Shown here piece after piece: positions 35,601 to 46,594 of a stretch of 64,000 bases of DNA. Position 1 is the stretch's first letter; every line of letters begins with the position of its first letter. Source of the stretch: Pseudofabraea citricarpa (lineage: Eukaryota; Ascomycota; Leotiomycetes; Helotiales; Dermateaceae); the NCBI GenBank assembly GCA_029641185.1, contig JAPWGK010000004.1, positions 434,001 to 498,000 of the forward strand. The letters are read 5' to 3'. The notes below the pieces were generated by a model, which was given only the letters and a program-made list of their open reading frames with translations, was not told the DNA's origin and did not search any database. The translations under genes and the position numbers were made by a program.

Positions 35601-36825
35601 CGCCGTGAGATGGCTACATTGGCTAGCCTGCAGTCTGTGGTTGCACTCGGCTGGCATTATTCGAATTTCGAAGTGATATGCGATGGTACCGTACCGTACC
35701 GTACTGAACGTGAACGGTAGTCTGTCGGTGATGGTCGGTGGGTTGTCTGTGCGATGATGTTCACCAGGGAAGTCGGAAGGTCGGGTGCCCGGGGAGCAGG
35801 CGGTGCTGGGTACTGTGAAAGGCGCTAGGAAATAGGCAGAGCCTGAGCGCAGGAGGAAGTTTAGCAGTAGATCGCTTGCAGATTGCAGAGAGGAAGAGAG
35901 AAGAGCTATACAGCACGGTACTGTACAGTACAAGATTCAAGAGAGAACCCAATCCAACACCTTGTGCCTTGTGCCTTGTGCCTCGTGCTGAGGCCGATCA
36001 AACTTGACACATTGATAAGACTGTCGTTCTCCGCGTGTCCAAGCCGTGAAACGACAACCGTTTGGCACGGATGACGCACCTGAGGCTATTCTCAACCTCG
36101 TATGATGGTAGGTGTGTGCCCGGTGACTGTATTGGGACTATGTAACCGTACTGGACTTTACTAAGTGATTACAGTGGTAAGAAAAGATTGCGACGTCGAA
36201 GTTCTGGGGTTGACGGATCTCATCCACCCGGCTGGAGGCCTCCAGGGCTCATCGGAACAATGTAGGGCCATTCATTTCTGGCAAGACAAAGTAGTTATTC
36301 CCAGGGAGTGCACTACAGTAGCTAATAGCTATATACTACATGCGGCTTTTAAGTCGTCACCCAAGCACACCCAAGCCCACGTCGCCTCAGATCCGGGGCT
36401 GTTTCTTCAATAATCGCCACCATTGAAAGGAAAAACCCAGAATCCTCCGCGCGATCAGCCGCACTGACCCGCTGAGTCTACCTATTCTTTCTCGATTGGC
36501 GACTCTACGGGCTATGCGATTCCTCTGAACTGTTGCCTCCAAGCCTCCAAGGCCATCTTGTCAATCCAGTTCGGATGTGATGTGTTGGCAATGTCTGTAT
36601 GGCCAGCGCTACTACCGCAGAGAGCCAGAGCCAGAGCCACAGCCAGAGCCACAGAGAGGCTATGTCGAGCAGTCAAGCAGTGGCGAAGGATGGCGCATAG
36701 TGCGTCCTGCGTGCCCGGTTATTAATATTATTACTGTTGTTAACCAGGGACATGACAAGTGACCATCATGCTATTGGGCCCTTCTAAGACAATATCGTGA
36801 ATGTTTTGCGTTGCAGTTGTTTTGC

Positions 36826-37683
36826 TCACCGAAGCCTGCGAGGCTGAATCCACTTCGCCAGGACCTCACGGCAGCTGTCGAAATCTTCCGACGCTGTGAC
36901 GATTTTCATCGCGATCCGAAGAAGAGCCAAAAGCTGAAGATCCACTAGGACCGATTGATTCACGGCTCTAATGACTTTACCGCCAGCTGTGCGAATTGCA
37001 AGACGGAGTGACCAAGTCTCGAGAAACAGCTGGTTGAAGGATTGGAGGCTATGCTTTCGTGCAACAAATGACAGAAGGCGGCCGCGAGTCTGGAGAGAAG
37101 GTCGCACAAGATGATATTGACGGATACGTTGCGCTTCCGTTCTACCAGCAACTCTGCTGTAATATCCATCAGCTTTCCCCTTTCCCATTCTCTTTCCCTT
37201 CCCCCCAATGTGTATGTGTGCCGAGAAAGGCTTTCGTCCCAAGGGGCTCCAAAGAAAAGGAAAGGCCGATCTTTGTGGAGAGCACAAAAAGCCAATGTGA
37301 GGATCAAACACAATGCATTGTCGCCGGGACGCATTCCGACAGAAAGCGAGAACGGCAGGAAATGTGACAATATTGAAAAGACTGAAATATTGGATCGTAT
37401 CCTTATGCATTGGCTTGGTCGCACGCCAATCGAGGGCCGAAGATGATGTGCGCTTAACGTCGTGTCTCCATTCGACGACGATGCTGGTAGTGTACTGTAG
37501 GAGATGATCAAGCAGAGGCCTGCCGGGTTCTCGATCGTCCGTCGGCAGAAGCAGATGATTCTGCGCAGCTATCGGTACAATATAACTGTAGTGCAGCGCC
37601 ATACAGTCCAGTATAAGACAGTACAGCCACAGCCGTTTGAGAAGAGAAGTGCTTGTTGATGGCCAAACCGTAGTTGAGGCCAT
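36826..37683 (-). CDS. Orphan ORF, 285 codons, unrecognised
   Basis: I do not recognise this protein. It starts with a true ATG at 37683 and runs 285 codons without an intron, which is long for chance in this composition. It is the only ORF of this size in the 10-kb desert. The first 50 residues are hydrophobic and irregular. The last 60 look helical and amphipathic (VLVDLQLLALLRIAMKIV) and end basic. Several other frames across 37059-37511 are also open, which argues that the region is simply poor in stops. It may be a lineage-specific gene, a decayed gene or a chance ORF. Confidence 0.25.
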   Translation of the reverse strand: MASTTVWPSTSTSLLKRLWLYCLILDCMALHYSYIVPIAAQNHLLLPTDDREPGRPLLDHLLQYTTSIVVEWRHDVKRTSSSALDWRATKPMHKDTIQYFSLFNIVTFPAVLAFCRNASRRQCIVFDPHIGFLCSPQRSAFPFLWSPLGRKPFSAHIHIGGKGKRMGKGKADGYYSRVAGRTEAQRIRQYHLVRPSLQTRGRLLSFVARKHSLQSFNQLFLETWSLRLAIRTAGGKVIRAVNQSVLVDLQLLALLRIAMKIVTASEDFDSCREVLAKWIQPRRLR

Positions 37684-37946
37684 GAGCTAATTGTCTGGTT
37701 GAGCAGCAACGTCGTCGGCTGATTGGCCAGCGCCGGAACTACTGCTGTGTGCTGCACGCACAGAAGCGGGGGAACGAGCGATGTGACTTCCCTAGGAAAA
37801 TAAAAAAACATCTACTCACGGTACTCAACGTCTTGTTCGATTGGCTGTTTGTCATGGCGCTATATTTATTACTGTTGTCGACTGGCCCGCAGCGGGAGAG
37901 AGAAAGAGAGGAGAGCCACGCGGTAAGTGAGCGTGCCCAACGCTTC

Positions 37947-37949
<3 letters not shown>

Positions 37950-37979
<30 letters not shown>
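37950..37979. repeat. GA dinucleotide microsatellite
   Basis: About 15 uninterrupted GA/AG units. Confidence 0.95.
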
Positions 37980-37982
<3 letters not shown>

Positions 37983-38295
37983 CCGTTCCATCTCACCTTT
38001 CTAGCTTTTTCTCTCTGTACCATCATGTCACGCTACTGAACTCTTCTGGTGCACAGATTGTTCTTCCAACCCCTTGTCGGGGGAGTTTCTGAGTTGCAAG
38101 TGGGGGGATGGACCAGTAGCTGGGCCGCAATGCAGGGAACTCGAGTTCGGCAATAACAACAATGTCAGACTTGGATGCTGTTCTTCTCGAGAGTATCGAC
38201 ATTGGACAAGGTGAGAAAAGAGATGGCAAAAGCCATGTTTGTTATTATCAGCCTCACGACGTGACTCAGGTGGTTGACTGGTGTGCCCGCAAGCC

Positions 38296-38343
38296 ATGAG
38301 CCATTAGCCATGAGCCATCAACCATCAGCCATCAGCCATCATC
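38296..38343. repeat. GCCATCA/GCCATGA heptamer tract
   Basis: Repeated GCCAT(G/T/C)A units. A similar tract with CATCAGC and CACCATC units lies at about 10006-10044. Confidence 0.8.
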
Positions 38344-39020
38344 GGCTACCGATTTTGCTGCTCGGCTAGCAGCAGCAAGTGGCAGCGCAGAGCAGAGCCA
38401 AGCATGCTCTCTCTGCTCGGCCGATCGTGGAAGACTCAAAGTTCTGGATGGCGACAGGGGAGAGCTTTTTCCAGTGCTTCCCCCCCAGGCCTGTGCATTG
38501 TCTTGTACCGTCCATTGGGACCATTGGCACCATCTGCTCCGGAACCTACGCCGCTTACAGTTTTCTCTGCTCATGGCTGCCCCTGAAAGTGGGCTTCGTC
38601 ATCTTAGCCCACCTTCTCTGTTGATACGGAGGTATGATGTCCCTCTGTTGGATCGAGGCCATGAAGGGCAATATATCGTGATCGCCTGGCGACAACAAGA
38701 ATGCCCCGCTACGATTGAGGCACAGGCACAGATGCTCCTGAGTCCTGAGGCCTTGGGCTAATATCCTGAGTCCTGAGGCTTCCAATGAGCAGGGCAGGGC
38801 CTTTGGAAATAGTAATGATAACCTCAGGGACCACCTAGTGACAGAGGGCACTACTGACCCAAGCAGAGGGGAAGCTGCCTCTTACTAGAGTAATTTACCG
38901 CATGAGAAAGCTAAAGAGAGCAGGTCGAGGGGGGGTGCAGCGTCACTTACATAGTACTCCGTGGCCCAAGTCGGTTAGGGCGTCCGACCTGGCTACCAGG
39001 TACGAGCCAGAGCCCTTGTC

Positions 39021-39073
39021 GAGTGCCCCAGCGAGTGCCTCAGCGAGTGCCCCAGCGTGTGCCCCAGCGTGTG
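39021..39073. repeat. 12-mer tandem repeat GAGTGCCCCAGC
   Basis: About four and a half copies with small changes (CCTC, GTGT variants). Confidence 0.9.
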
Positions 39074-39118
39074 TGCCCCTCCAAAGCCCCCCATCAGCCC
39101 CCCTGTCACCCGCCGCTC

Positions 39119-39163
39119 TGTACTGTCCTGTCCTGTACTGTCCTGTCCTGCGCTGTCCTGTAG
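39119..39163. repeat. CTGTC pentamer tract
   Basis: Repeated CTGTC/CTGTA units, mixed with the TACTGT motif that recurs in gene-free parts of this window. Confidence 0.85.
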
Positions 39164-39993
39164 GGTACGTCGCCCAGCCTCTCACGCCTCTCACGCCCTC
39201 TCACGACTTTCTCTCTTGTCGTGCCCACTGCCCACTCCACTCAGATGGTAGGTCACAACCGACGTGACAAAACCAATCAGCCGCGCCATCTCGTGGCCTT
39301 CCCATCTGGTGCTTCTCACAGGCTGTCCCGTCATGGGTAACCTGGCAAATAACTTCACGTTCCTGGTCCGCCACTGATTCTCGTGCAGCAGCCAAAGCCA
39401 ACAACCCTCCCCTCCGCTCCCTCCAACCAACAACCACCATCACCACCACCAAACACCAGAGTTGCTTGCCTGCACGACCCCACCCACGCGACGAGGGTAC
39501 TCGCTGATGTCCAGTGTCCACGCATGGTGGCTTTTCCCCAGCAAAATATGCTTCTTAATCTGGACTCCCGTCTTCATTTATCAACTCTGCTATTCCCCCA
39601 GCTGCTTTTGTCTCTTTTGGCCCTCCTCCTCCTCAGACACTCCTTGAGTTCCATCTTGTCCACCCCCCCAGCATTTTCGAGAGATGGCTCCATGAAACCA
39701 CTCCCCTCCTCACGGGCCTGCGCACCACACTGCGTCCAAAAGTCCAAAACAGACTATCTGGAATTCAGATCGAATCAGAAGACAAAGTTCACGTCTCCCA
39801 CAGCCTTCACCAACGGCTTCACCAGTGCCGGCCGTTAACAAGAGTCATTACCATACTTCTACCTCGTCTGTACCACGCTCCAGCAGCAGATATATAGCAC
39901 ACACTGCAGTCGACCCGGCTTGCTAGCTGGTCGCCTACTCCCGCTTGTACATCGCTTCTCCATTCGCGTCTTTTTATCTCACCAGCTTAGATC

Positions 39994-41629
39994 ATGTCCA
40001 ACACAACTACGAGTCCTTTCCAGGGCCTTTGCCTGGCTCCCTTCCTCCAGCAGGACCTTTTCCCCGAAACGGGTGGTTGTGAGTGACGAACCTCAAAATC
40101 GAACTCAGCACTGAACTGACAGCTTGCAGTCATCCCGGGTAGATTATGCTCATCGTTATTATCCGGTCCGAGTTGCTGTCTGCCATGCCCGCAGACCGAT
40201 TGGACATATCCAGATAACTTCACCACAATTACTGCGTCGGCTAATTGGATCAATGTCGTCGCTATGACCTGTTCCGTCTTTTTACTAATATCCTTTGCTT
40301 GCTTGCCGGTGGACAAGACTCACCGACACTACCTCAGTATCTGCCTTGTGATGGCGACTGCACTCATGCAGGTCAGTGCTTCTTCGCTTGTGGCTATGCA
40401 CTTATGTTAACTCGAAAGTAGTTGGGTTTTATTATTCCTCTCGCCGCGCAGCCAGATCAGTGTTTCAATGACATAACTCCCCATGACCAACAGAGCAGTT
40501 TGACCTGCGCTTTCTCTGGCGCGTTCTTGCTTGCAGGTGGATGGGCGGGGGTGATGTGGGTTTTCTTGAGAGCAGTTGCGCTGCACCTCCAAATATGCTG
40601 GCAGGCAGTTATCGGGAAGACTTTCATGTGGGGAGCTTTGGCAGCTGGCTGGGGCATACCGGCAATCGCCTTGACCATCGCGTTGGTACTCAGTGGGGTG
40701 TCGTTCCGATTCGGTGATACTTGTCACATCAACCACAAAAACAGCTTGGCCGATTTCTGGATCCCCCTTCTGGTGTTTGCAGGACTCACGGTCATAATTC
40801 AATTCGCTACGTTCGGTTACTGTATCAAGGTATACCTTGCATCTCTGGCGGATGATTCAAACACCACGAATAGCTCGAGCTTGCCATCATTACGAGGAAC
40901 AATCTCGCCTCGACAAGCATACAGGAGGGTTCGTCGGGTAATTGAGTTGCAGTGGAGAGGAATTGCCATTGTGCTCTTGATTATCGCCGATGTTATTTTC
41001 TTCGCGGTTGTCTTCGTCTTCTTGGACAACAGTCAACAAGCAGTGGAGAGAAATCCTGCCAAGGCTGCGGACTGGCTTGCATGCCTGGTATTATCCGGTG
41101 GGAACAAAAACAACTGCCTGGATCTCGCTTCCGAGCTTGTAGTCAACGAACCTACCGTCATGTCGGTACTTTTGTTGTTATCTGTAAGTGTTTTCCTGTT
41201 GCCACGAGTAACCCTGCTAACAACACATAGATGAATGGCATTTGGTGCTTGTGTCTGCTGGGAAGATTCTCCATGTTCACTGGCTGGTATGATCTAGTCA
41301 AGACAAAAGTGAGGCCCAACAAGGAGTTTGTCAGCGCCGACGTGCGAGCCTTCAAGGATCCCCGATCGTATGAGATGCTTGCATCAGAAAGAAATGGAAA
41401 GACGGCCGAGGCCTTCAATTCACCCACAACTTTAACACCCCTTTCTCCAGCGGCCAAGAGTGGACGAGAAACACCAGACTATTTTGGACGAGAAGCACGA
41501 TACAAATCACCTTCTCGATCGTTCTCGAGCCCAAAGCCGCCTCAAACCAACCAGAGCTGGGATTCCAGCCAGACGCATGCAGCACCATATCATGCCAGTA
41601 TGGACCCTTTAGCGATGAACAAGATCTAA
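39994..41629 (+). CDS. Frizzled/Smoothened-like seven-helix receptor (fungal Fsl type)
   Basis: Predicted G-protein-coupled-receptor-like membrane protein of the Frizzled-like group found in many moulds. Exons are 39994-40078, 40130-40371, 40422-41183 and 41231-41629; every intron is about 50 bases with GT..AG ends and the frames join cleanly, giving 495 residues. A short cysteine-rich extracellular N-terminus (ETGGF, CCLPCPQTDW) comes first. Seven membrane helices follow between about residues 65 and 390, with a large loop carrying SPRQAYRRVRR. A serine/proline-rich cytoplasmic tail of about 100 residues completes the protein. No cysteine-rich Frizzled ligand domain is present, in line with the fungal form. 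The ligand is unknown. The assignment rests on overall resemblance, with moderate certainty. Confidence 0.78.
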
Positions 41630-42624
41630 CCGCGGTTCACCATGTCATGATATAACTGTTTCAATATCTATCTCTTGCAATTTAGCGACCCATTTTTTTC
41701 TATTGTCTATATATGTTTCCCATGATGAATAAGGACCGGGACGGCGTTTCAGGAGTGATTACTATGCAGGAATAGTAATTGGGCGGCATTCATTCAGGAG
41801 TACCCAAGGGGCTTCAAAAGTGGCCAGGAAGTAAGATACCAAGTGTTTGTAGGGCAACGGATCATAGCGTGAACGGTCGCAACGACCAGGGACGTACAGG
41901 TTTGAGGACATAGTTTTGTACGAATGAGAGTCATCTCTAGTAGATTAGCTGAACAGAGCAAAAGTTAAAAAGTTCAGGACGTTTGCAAGCGGTTGCCATC
42001 AGACCTGGAGTGTTTCGTTTCTTCTTCGCAGCTTGGTCCGTGTCACTTGTGCTTGCGAGATAATGATAGCACTGCAACAGAACAGTCTGGGGAAGCCAGC
42101 GTTTGTCTGTCTGCATGATGATGCTTGTTCTTGCCAGACCCGAAGTATGAACTGGTGGAGGCACCTATGATCATGTGACATGCAGTACTACCTAGGTACA
42201 GGACGAATGATGTCTGGTAAGGATGTAGAGGGTCTGTTTCAATTCTTGCCAGCTTGTACGAATTGGCATGGATTGAAGATATACTACAGCGGCCACGGAA
42301 GAAACAGACCAGGTCGCCTAGGTGGTCGCGGCGTTATTCTGTCGTCATGGAGGGTCCCGCGTCTATTCTTGACGCTTTCACCTCGCGGCTTTTGCTCGCT
42401 CTATTGTTCAGCCTCGTCCACGGTCAGACCTCTCCACTCTCCACTTCACTTCTCCAACTTCCAAGTCTTTTGCCCTTGCGCAATTATATTATGGTCTCTT
42501 CCTTTCTTCTCTTCTGAGCTGCATTCGTTTTCCATGCATTTCCAATTCCAATTCTGTCCTGCCCGATGCCATATAGCCCATTGAAATTCTGTCCAAGGCG
42601 CGTGCGGCGCGTTGTATCTTGACC
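41630..42624. other. GPCR-BUB2 intergenic region
   Basis: About 1 kb with no gene seen; it holds the receptor 3' end and the BUB2 promoter. A CT-rich stretch at 42400-42550 probably marks the BUB2 promoter or leader. Confidence 0.55.
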
Positions 42625-44068
42625 ATGTCAACATCACCTACCAAAGAGTCCATCTCCAAGTTGGCACCGCCGAATAATCCCTCGTTGCATCCTCCACCAT
42701 CTCCAGGCTCGCATAGAGCGCTCCGCCGTTTGAAATCTGCCCATACCCTAGGTTCGACGATCAGTCAGCCCTCGTTGATCTCGCAGCAGCATAAACAAGC
42801 GCTCCAGCGAAACTTCTCCCCCGCTCGTAAAGAACAACCCCCACCAAATGCGCATACTCGAACGCGATCCAATAGTGATGCTGCTGCCATGAGTCCCTCT
42901 CTGTCGGCTTCCACAGGAAGAAGGCCCCAGATGAAGCGGACTTCCACGTTGGAGCCGTCCTCACTCGACCGCCTAATAAGAGACGGTCCTCCCGATGGCG
43001 ACCTAAGAAGTGGGTTGGAGAGCACAAGATTGAAGATCTTAGATCAGGGAATTAAGAGTGACAGTGATGGCATGGTACGCTGTATCCTTTCAACTGTAAT
43101 GCCCAAACTCTCTAACAATCAACCAGTCGTCTCTTCGTATCTATGTCTGGCTTATTCTCTTGAATGCGCCGGTCCTTAACACGGATGAATACCTCTCCCT
43201 CATCCACAGAGGTGCATCGCCAGCCTATTCTAAGATTCGAAATGATACGTTTCGAACCTTAGCTACTGATCCATTGTTTCGCCGGCGGGTCAGTGAAGCG
43301 AGTCTTATTCGACTTCTCAATGCCGTTGCTTGGAAATTACACGATGCAAAAGGCGAGCGCACAGAGATTCAGGCGCGGTTGACAAACACATCCAACATGC
43401 ATGGCAGTCCCGAGCTTCAACAATCCACGCCCACGAGGAGAGCCCGCGCAGCGACCATGACCACCGATAGCTCAGAGCCCGGCAAGTCAGAGCCTGGAAC
43501 CTATGTACAGGGTATGAACGTGTTGGCTGCGCCATTCTTGTACGCAGCACGTAGCGAAGCCGAAGCCTTTGTTGCCTTTCATCGCTTCATCACTACCGAA
43601 TGCCCTGGCTATGTACGTGGTGCCATGGATGGGGTCCATAAAGGGCTTGCTCTCGTCGACAAGGTGCTCGCTATTGTGGACCCCAAGCTCAGCCTGTATC
43701 TGATAGGTAAAGGCATGAATGCAGAACTCTATGCTTTTCCATCAGTGCTCACGCTCTGCGCGTGCACTCCCCCGTTGCCTGAAGTTCTACGTCTATGGGA
43801 CTTCCTGTTCGCTTATGGAGCGCACCTCAACATCTTGTGCATTGTAGCACAGCTTGTTATACTTCGAAATTCAATTCTCAGTTCCCCAAGGTATGTCCGA
43901 GCCTCAAAGCATGGCGCGGGAGACAGGTTGCTGACCCAGACTAGTCCGACGAAGATCTTGCGATCATTTCCTCCTTTGCAAGCTGAGATAGTGAAGGAAG
44001 TTACCTTGACGCTTATCAAGAAGATTCCTGATGATGTTTATGCTGAGATAGTTGCTCATGCGAAATGA
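42625..44068 (+). CDS. BUB2: Mitotic exit checkpoint GAP subunit Bub2
   Basis: TBC-domain GTPase-activating subunit that, with Bfa1, keeps the spindle-pole GTPase Tem1 (Spg1) off until the spindle is positioned. Exons are 42625-43074, 43127-43890 and 43945-44068; introns are 52 and 54 bases, and the last acceptor (ACTAG) restores SSPSPTKIL. The product has 445 residues. An N-terminal 140-residue serine/proline-rich extension precedes the TBC domain, which starts at SSLRIYVWLILL. Both catalytic fingers are visible: the arginine finger block IRNDTFR and the glutamine finger YVQGMN. The block LWDFLFAYG and the C-terminal KIPDDVYAEI are typical of Bub2/Cdc16. An inserted loop of about 40 residues before YVQG (TRRARAATM) is variable in the family. 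Confidence 0.93.
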
Positions 44069-44231
44069 ATGTTAATTTAGTTGGGGTTTTGGCGTTTTCT
44101 AGGGTGCATTAATGGGGGAGGTCTCCTGTAAATTAAGAATGGAGTTCATGGATGTGTCAGGGACATGGTGGGTGGGGGAGGTGATGATGGGGATGGGATG
44201 AGGTTTAATGAAGGCGGGCAATGACAAGTGG

Positions 44232-44264
<33 letters not shown>

Positions 44265-44564
44265 AGCAGACAGCGATGATAATGTTGGAATGGATACTGG
44301 GATACCCACCTGTACCACCCACGTGGCTTAACAATAATAACGGTCGACTTCTTGGCATGGACGCACGTGCTTGACACGATTGGGAATCGATGATGTGAGT
44401 ACCTGATCAACATCGCAATCCAGGAACCGACCACTCCGACCACTACGACCCCACAAAAATCCAATATAATGTATAAAAGGTATGTAGGACCTCGCATCTG
44501 AGGATGGGAGGTCCAGCCAGCTTGCTCTTGTTCATGTCAACCTTCCCGGCTTGATCTCGTCATC
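44069..44564. other. BUB2-AIM6 intergenic region
   Basis: About 500 bases with no gene. It contains a CA/GA microsatellite at 44231-44264 and a TATAAAAG box-like sequence near 44472, about 90 bases before the AIM6 start. Confidence 0.6.
44231..44264. repeat. CA/GA microsatellite
   Basis: A short ACAC run passes into about 12 GA units. Confidence 0.9.
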
Positions 44565-45992
44565 ATGCTCTCTCTTCCCTCATCCCTGTGTCTTGCAGTG
44601 GCCGCCACGGGAGCCATTGCCGCAGCAACAGAGCTATCTCAAGACTTCTCAAGCTCCTTGCAAACCATTCTGAGCCAAGCACATCAGGGCCCGTTGTACA
44701 CGTACCCTACGAGCCTGACTCAGGGCATCGTTCCAGTTAGTGAAGTGGGAATTCCCTCGTCGTCTACCAGTTAACCAACACGCCCTGACAGAAAGGCATA
44801 CACTCTCACAATGACTGTACGTAAACGACGCCCTACCTACCTACCCATCACAATCCCCGCAACTTTCTAAACCTGCGTGAAATGAAATAAAGACTGGCGA
44901 CCTGTGCCCTTCTACACGGCCCTCTCGCAAGGCGTCGTCTCCATCGAAGCCGACGTCTGGCTCTACAACGAGACGTTGTATGTCGGTCACGAGCAAGGAG
45001 CGCTCACGGCCAGCCGCACCTTCGAATCTCTCTACATCAACCCGATTCTGGATGTGCTGAAGCGCCAGAACCCAGCTAATTCTACCTTCTTGAGCGCCCC
45101 GACGTACAATGGCGTCTTCGATGCCAGTGCTGGCCAGACGTTGTACTTGTTTGTCGACCTCAAGACCGAGGGGGCTAGTACGTGGGAAGCGGTTGTGAAA
45201 GCTATCGAGCCTTTGTAAGTCAGCTAGTCCTTTACTGTTCTCTTTATCTCCCATCGATTCTGCGTGGATTTCCCACGAGGGTTTGAAAGTTATACTGCGG
45301 ACCTCAAGTGAGGTACTTGGAATCGATTAATTAGGTATTTAAGTTTGTTGTTATACCATCATCGACCCAGTCAGATTGTATTGGCAAGAGTTCTTTTGTT
45401 TTGCGCTTGAGATTCATACTTGATAAAACGACCAAAAACCTTCAAGAAACAAATAAACAACTAACCGTCAAATTAGACGAGCAGCCAAGTACTTATCCAG
45501 AGTCAACGAGACAACATTCACCACCGGCGCCGTAACCGTCATCGGAACCGGCAACACGCCGTTAAACCTGGTCCAGCCGATCGCCGAGCGTGATTACTTC
45601 TGGGACGCTGTAAGTCCTCCCCTTCGCGGGCCCCCCCCATCTCTCATATCCCCATCGATTGACAGAAACGCACACGTACATAGCCCATCGCTACGCTGAA
45701 CACGACGTTCTCCAACGTCACGGCGCTCGTCTCGCCCATTGCCTCGACGTCCTTCACGTCGCAGTTTGGACCCGTGCGTGGCTCGTCCTTGAACGAGACC
45801 CAGCTAGCACTGCTGAGGAGCCAGGTCGCCGTCGCTAAGGGCAAGGGCATCAAGCTGCGGTACTGGGATCAGCCGAACTGGCCGCTAAGCACTCGTGATG
45901 GCATCTGGAGCACGCTGGTGGCTGAGGGCGTTGATCTTATTAATGCCGATGATGTCGTTGCTGCTGCTGAGCTAGGGTTGGGATCTATCTGA
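44565..45992 (+). CDS. AIM6: AIM6-family PLC-like phosphodiesterase-domain protein, secreted
   Basis: Member of the Aim6 (altered inheritance of mitochondria 6) family, which has a PI-PLC/GDPD-like barrel; substrate unknown. Exons are 44565-44735, 44792-44816, 44893-45214, 45477-45609 and 45684-45992, giving 319 residues. The second exon is only 25 bases and codes for KGIHSHND, which holds the histidine-asparagine pair expected at the active site. The frame is restored at the next exon as DYWRPVPFYTAL. Further barrel motifs are SIEADVWL, LYLFVDLKTEG and KLRYWDQPNWP. An N-terminal signal peptide (LCLAVAATGAIAAA) suggests entry to the secretory pathway. Intron 3 (45215-45476, 262 bases) is unusually long for this window; the others are 56-76 bases. 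Confidence 0.88.
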
Positions 45993-46594
45993 GATTTGTT
46001 TGTAGATGGAGGAGGGATCGGTTGTTTTTGTTGATGATGATGGGTAGGAGATGGCTCTTAATAATGTGGTAGATAGATAGCTTAGTTGCCTTGTATCTTT
46101 CACCTCAATCAATATACAGTGCCTTTAGCTCTATTAAGAGAAAAGAAAAAGAAAAAGGGAAAGGGAAAAAAAGAAAAGTAAGCTGCATATCAATAGATCG
46201 AGGCAAGACTGTTGTAACTCTGAACGAAGGATGCTGTTCACGATGACCAGCGCAGGAAGCTTTCAAAATTGGTATCATAAGTTATTAAGCGGATTCTTGA
46301 ATAGCCATATACGGAATATCAAAGAACCCAGCCCCAAAGTGTGCGCCAATAATCCTCGGCAGCTCCCAAATCAGTCTGCTATAAGGTACTCCTACTGCGC
46401 CAAAAAGCCAATCAACGCTATGCTCCGATGTAGCCTCTCTCCAGTTGTCCAGACGCCCATCATAATGTCAAACAATGATACGTTACTCATATAATCATAA
46501 GACCAATGATCCTGCTCTGCTATCCACAGGTAACAGAGCAAGACCACGAAGAATAATTAAAGCAAGCTTCCAGAAGCTTCTGCTTTGTGACAGC
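45993..46594. other. Convergent intergenic region
   Basis: About 600 bases between the 3' ends of AIM6 and the Polo kinase. It includes an A-rich purine tract at 46137-46180. No gene is seen; an 87-codon ORF at 46231 has no support. Confidence 0.55.

Larger units (their letters stand above)
32628..39993. other. Gene desert, second part
   Basis: About 7.4 kb up to the GPCR gene. The sequence from 32.6 to about 34.4 kb is mixed and AT-rich. From 34.4 kb the composition turns GC-richer with many microsatellites (35955-35985 CTTGTGC units, 37950-37979 GA, 38296-38343 CATCAGC-like, 39021-39073 12-mer, 39119-39163 CTGTC). One 285-codon ORF (36826-37683, minus) is listed separately. A pyrimidine-rich stretch at 39380-39990 is probably the GPCR promoter and leader. 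Confidence 0.5.
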
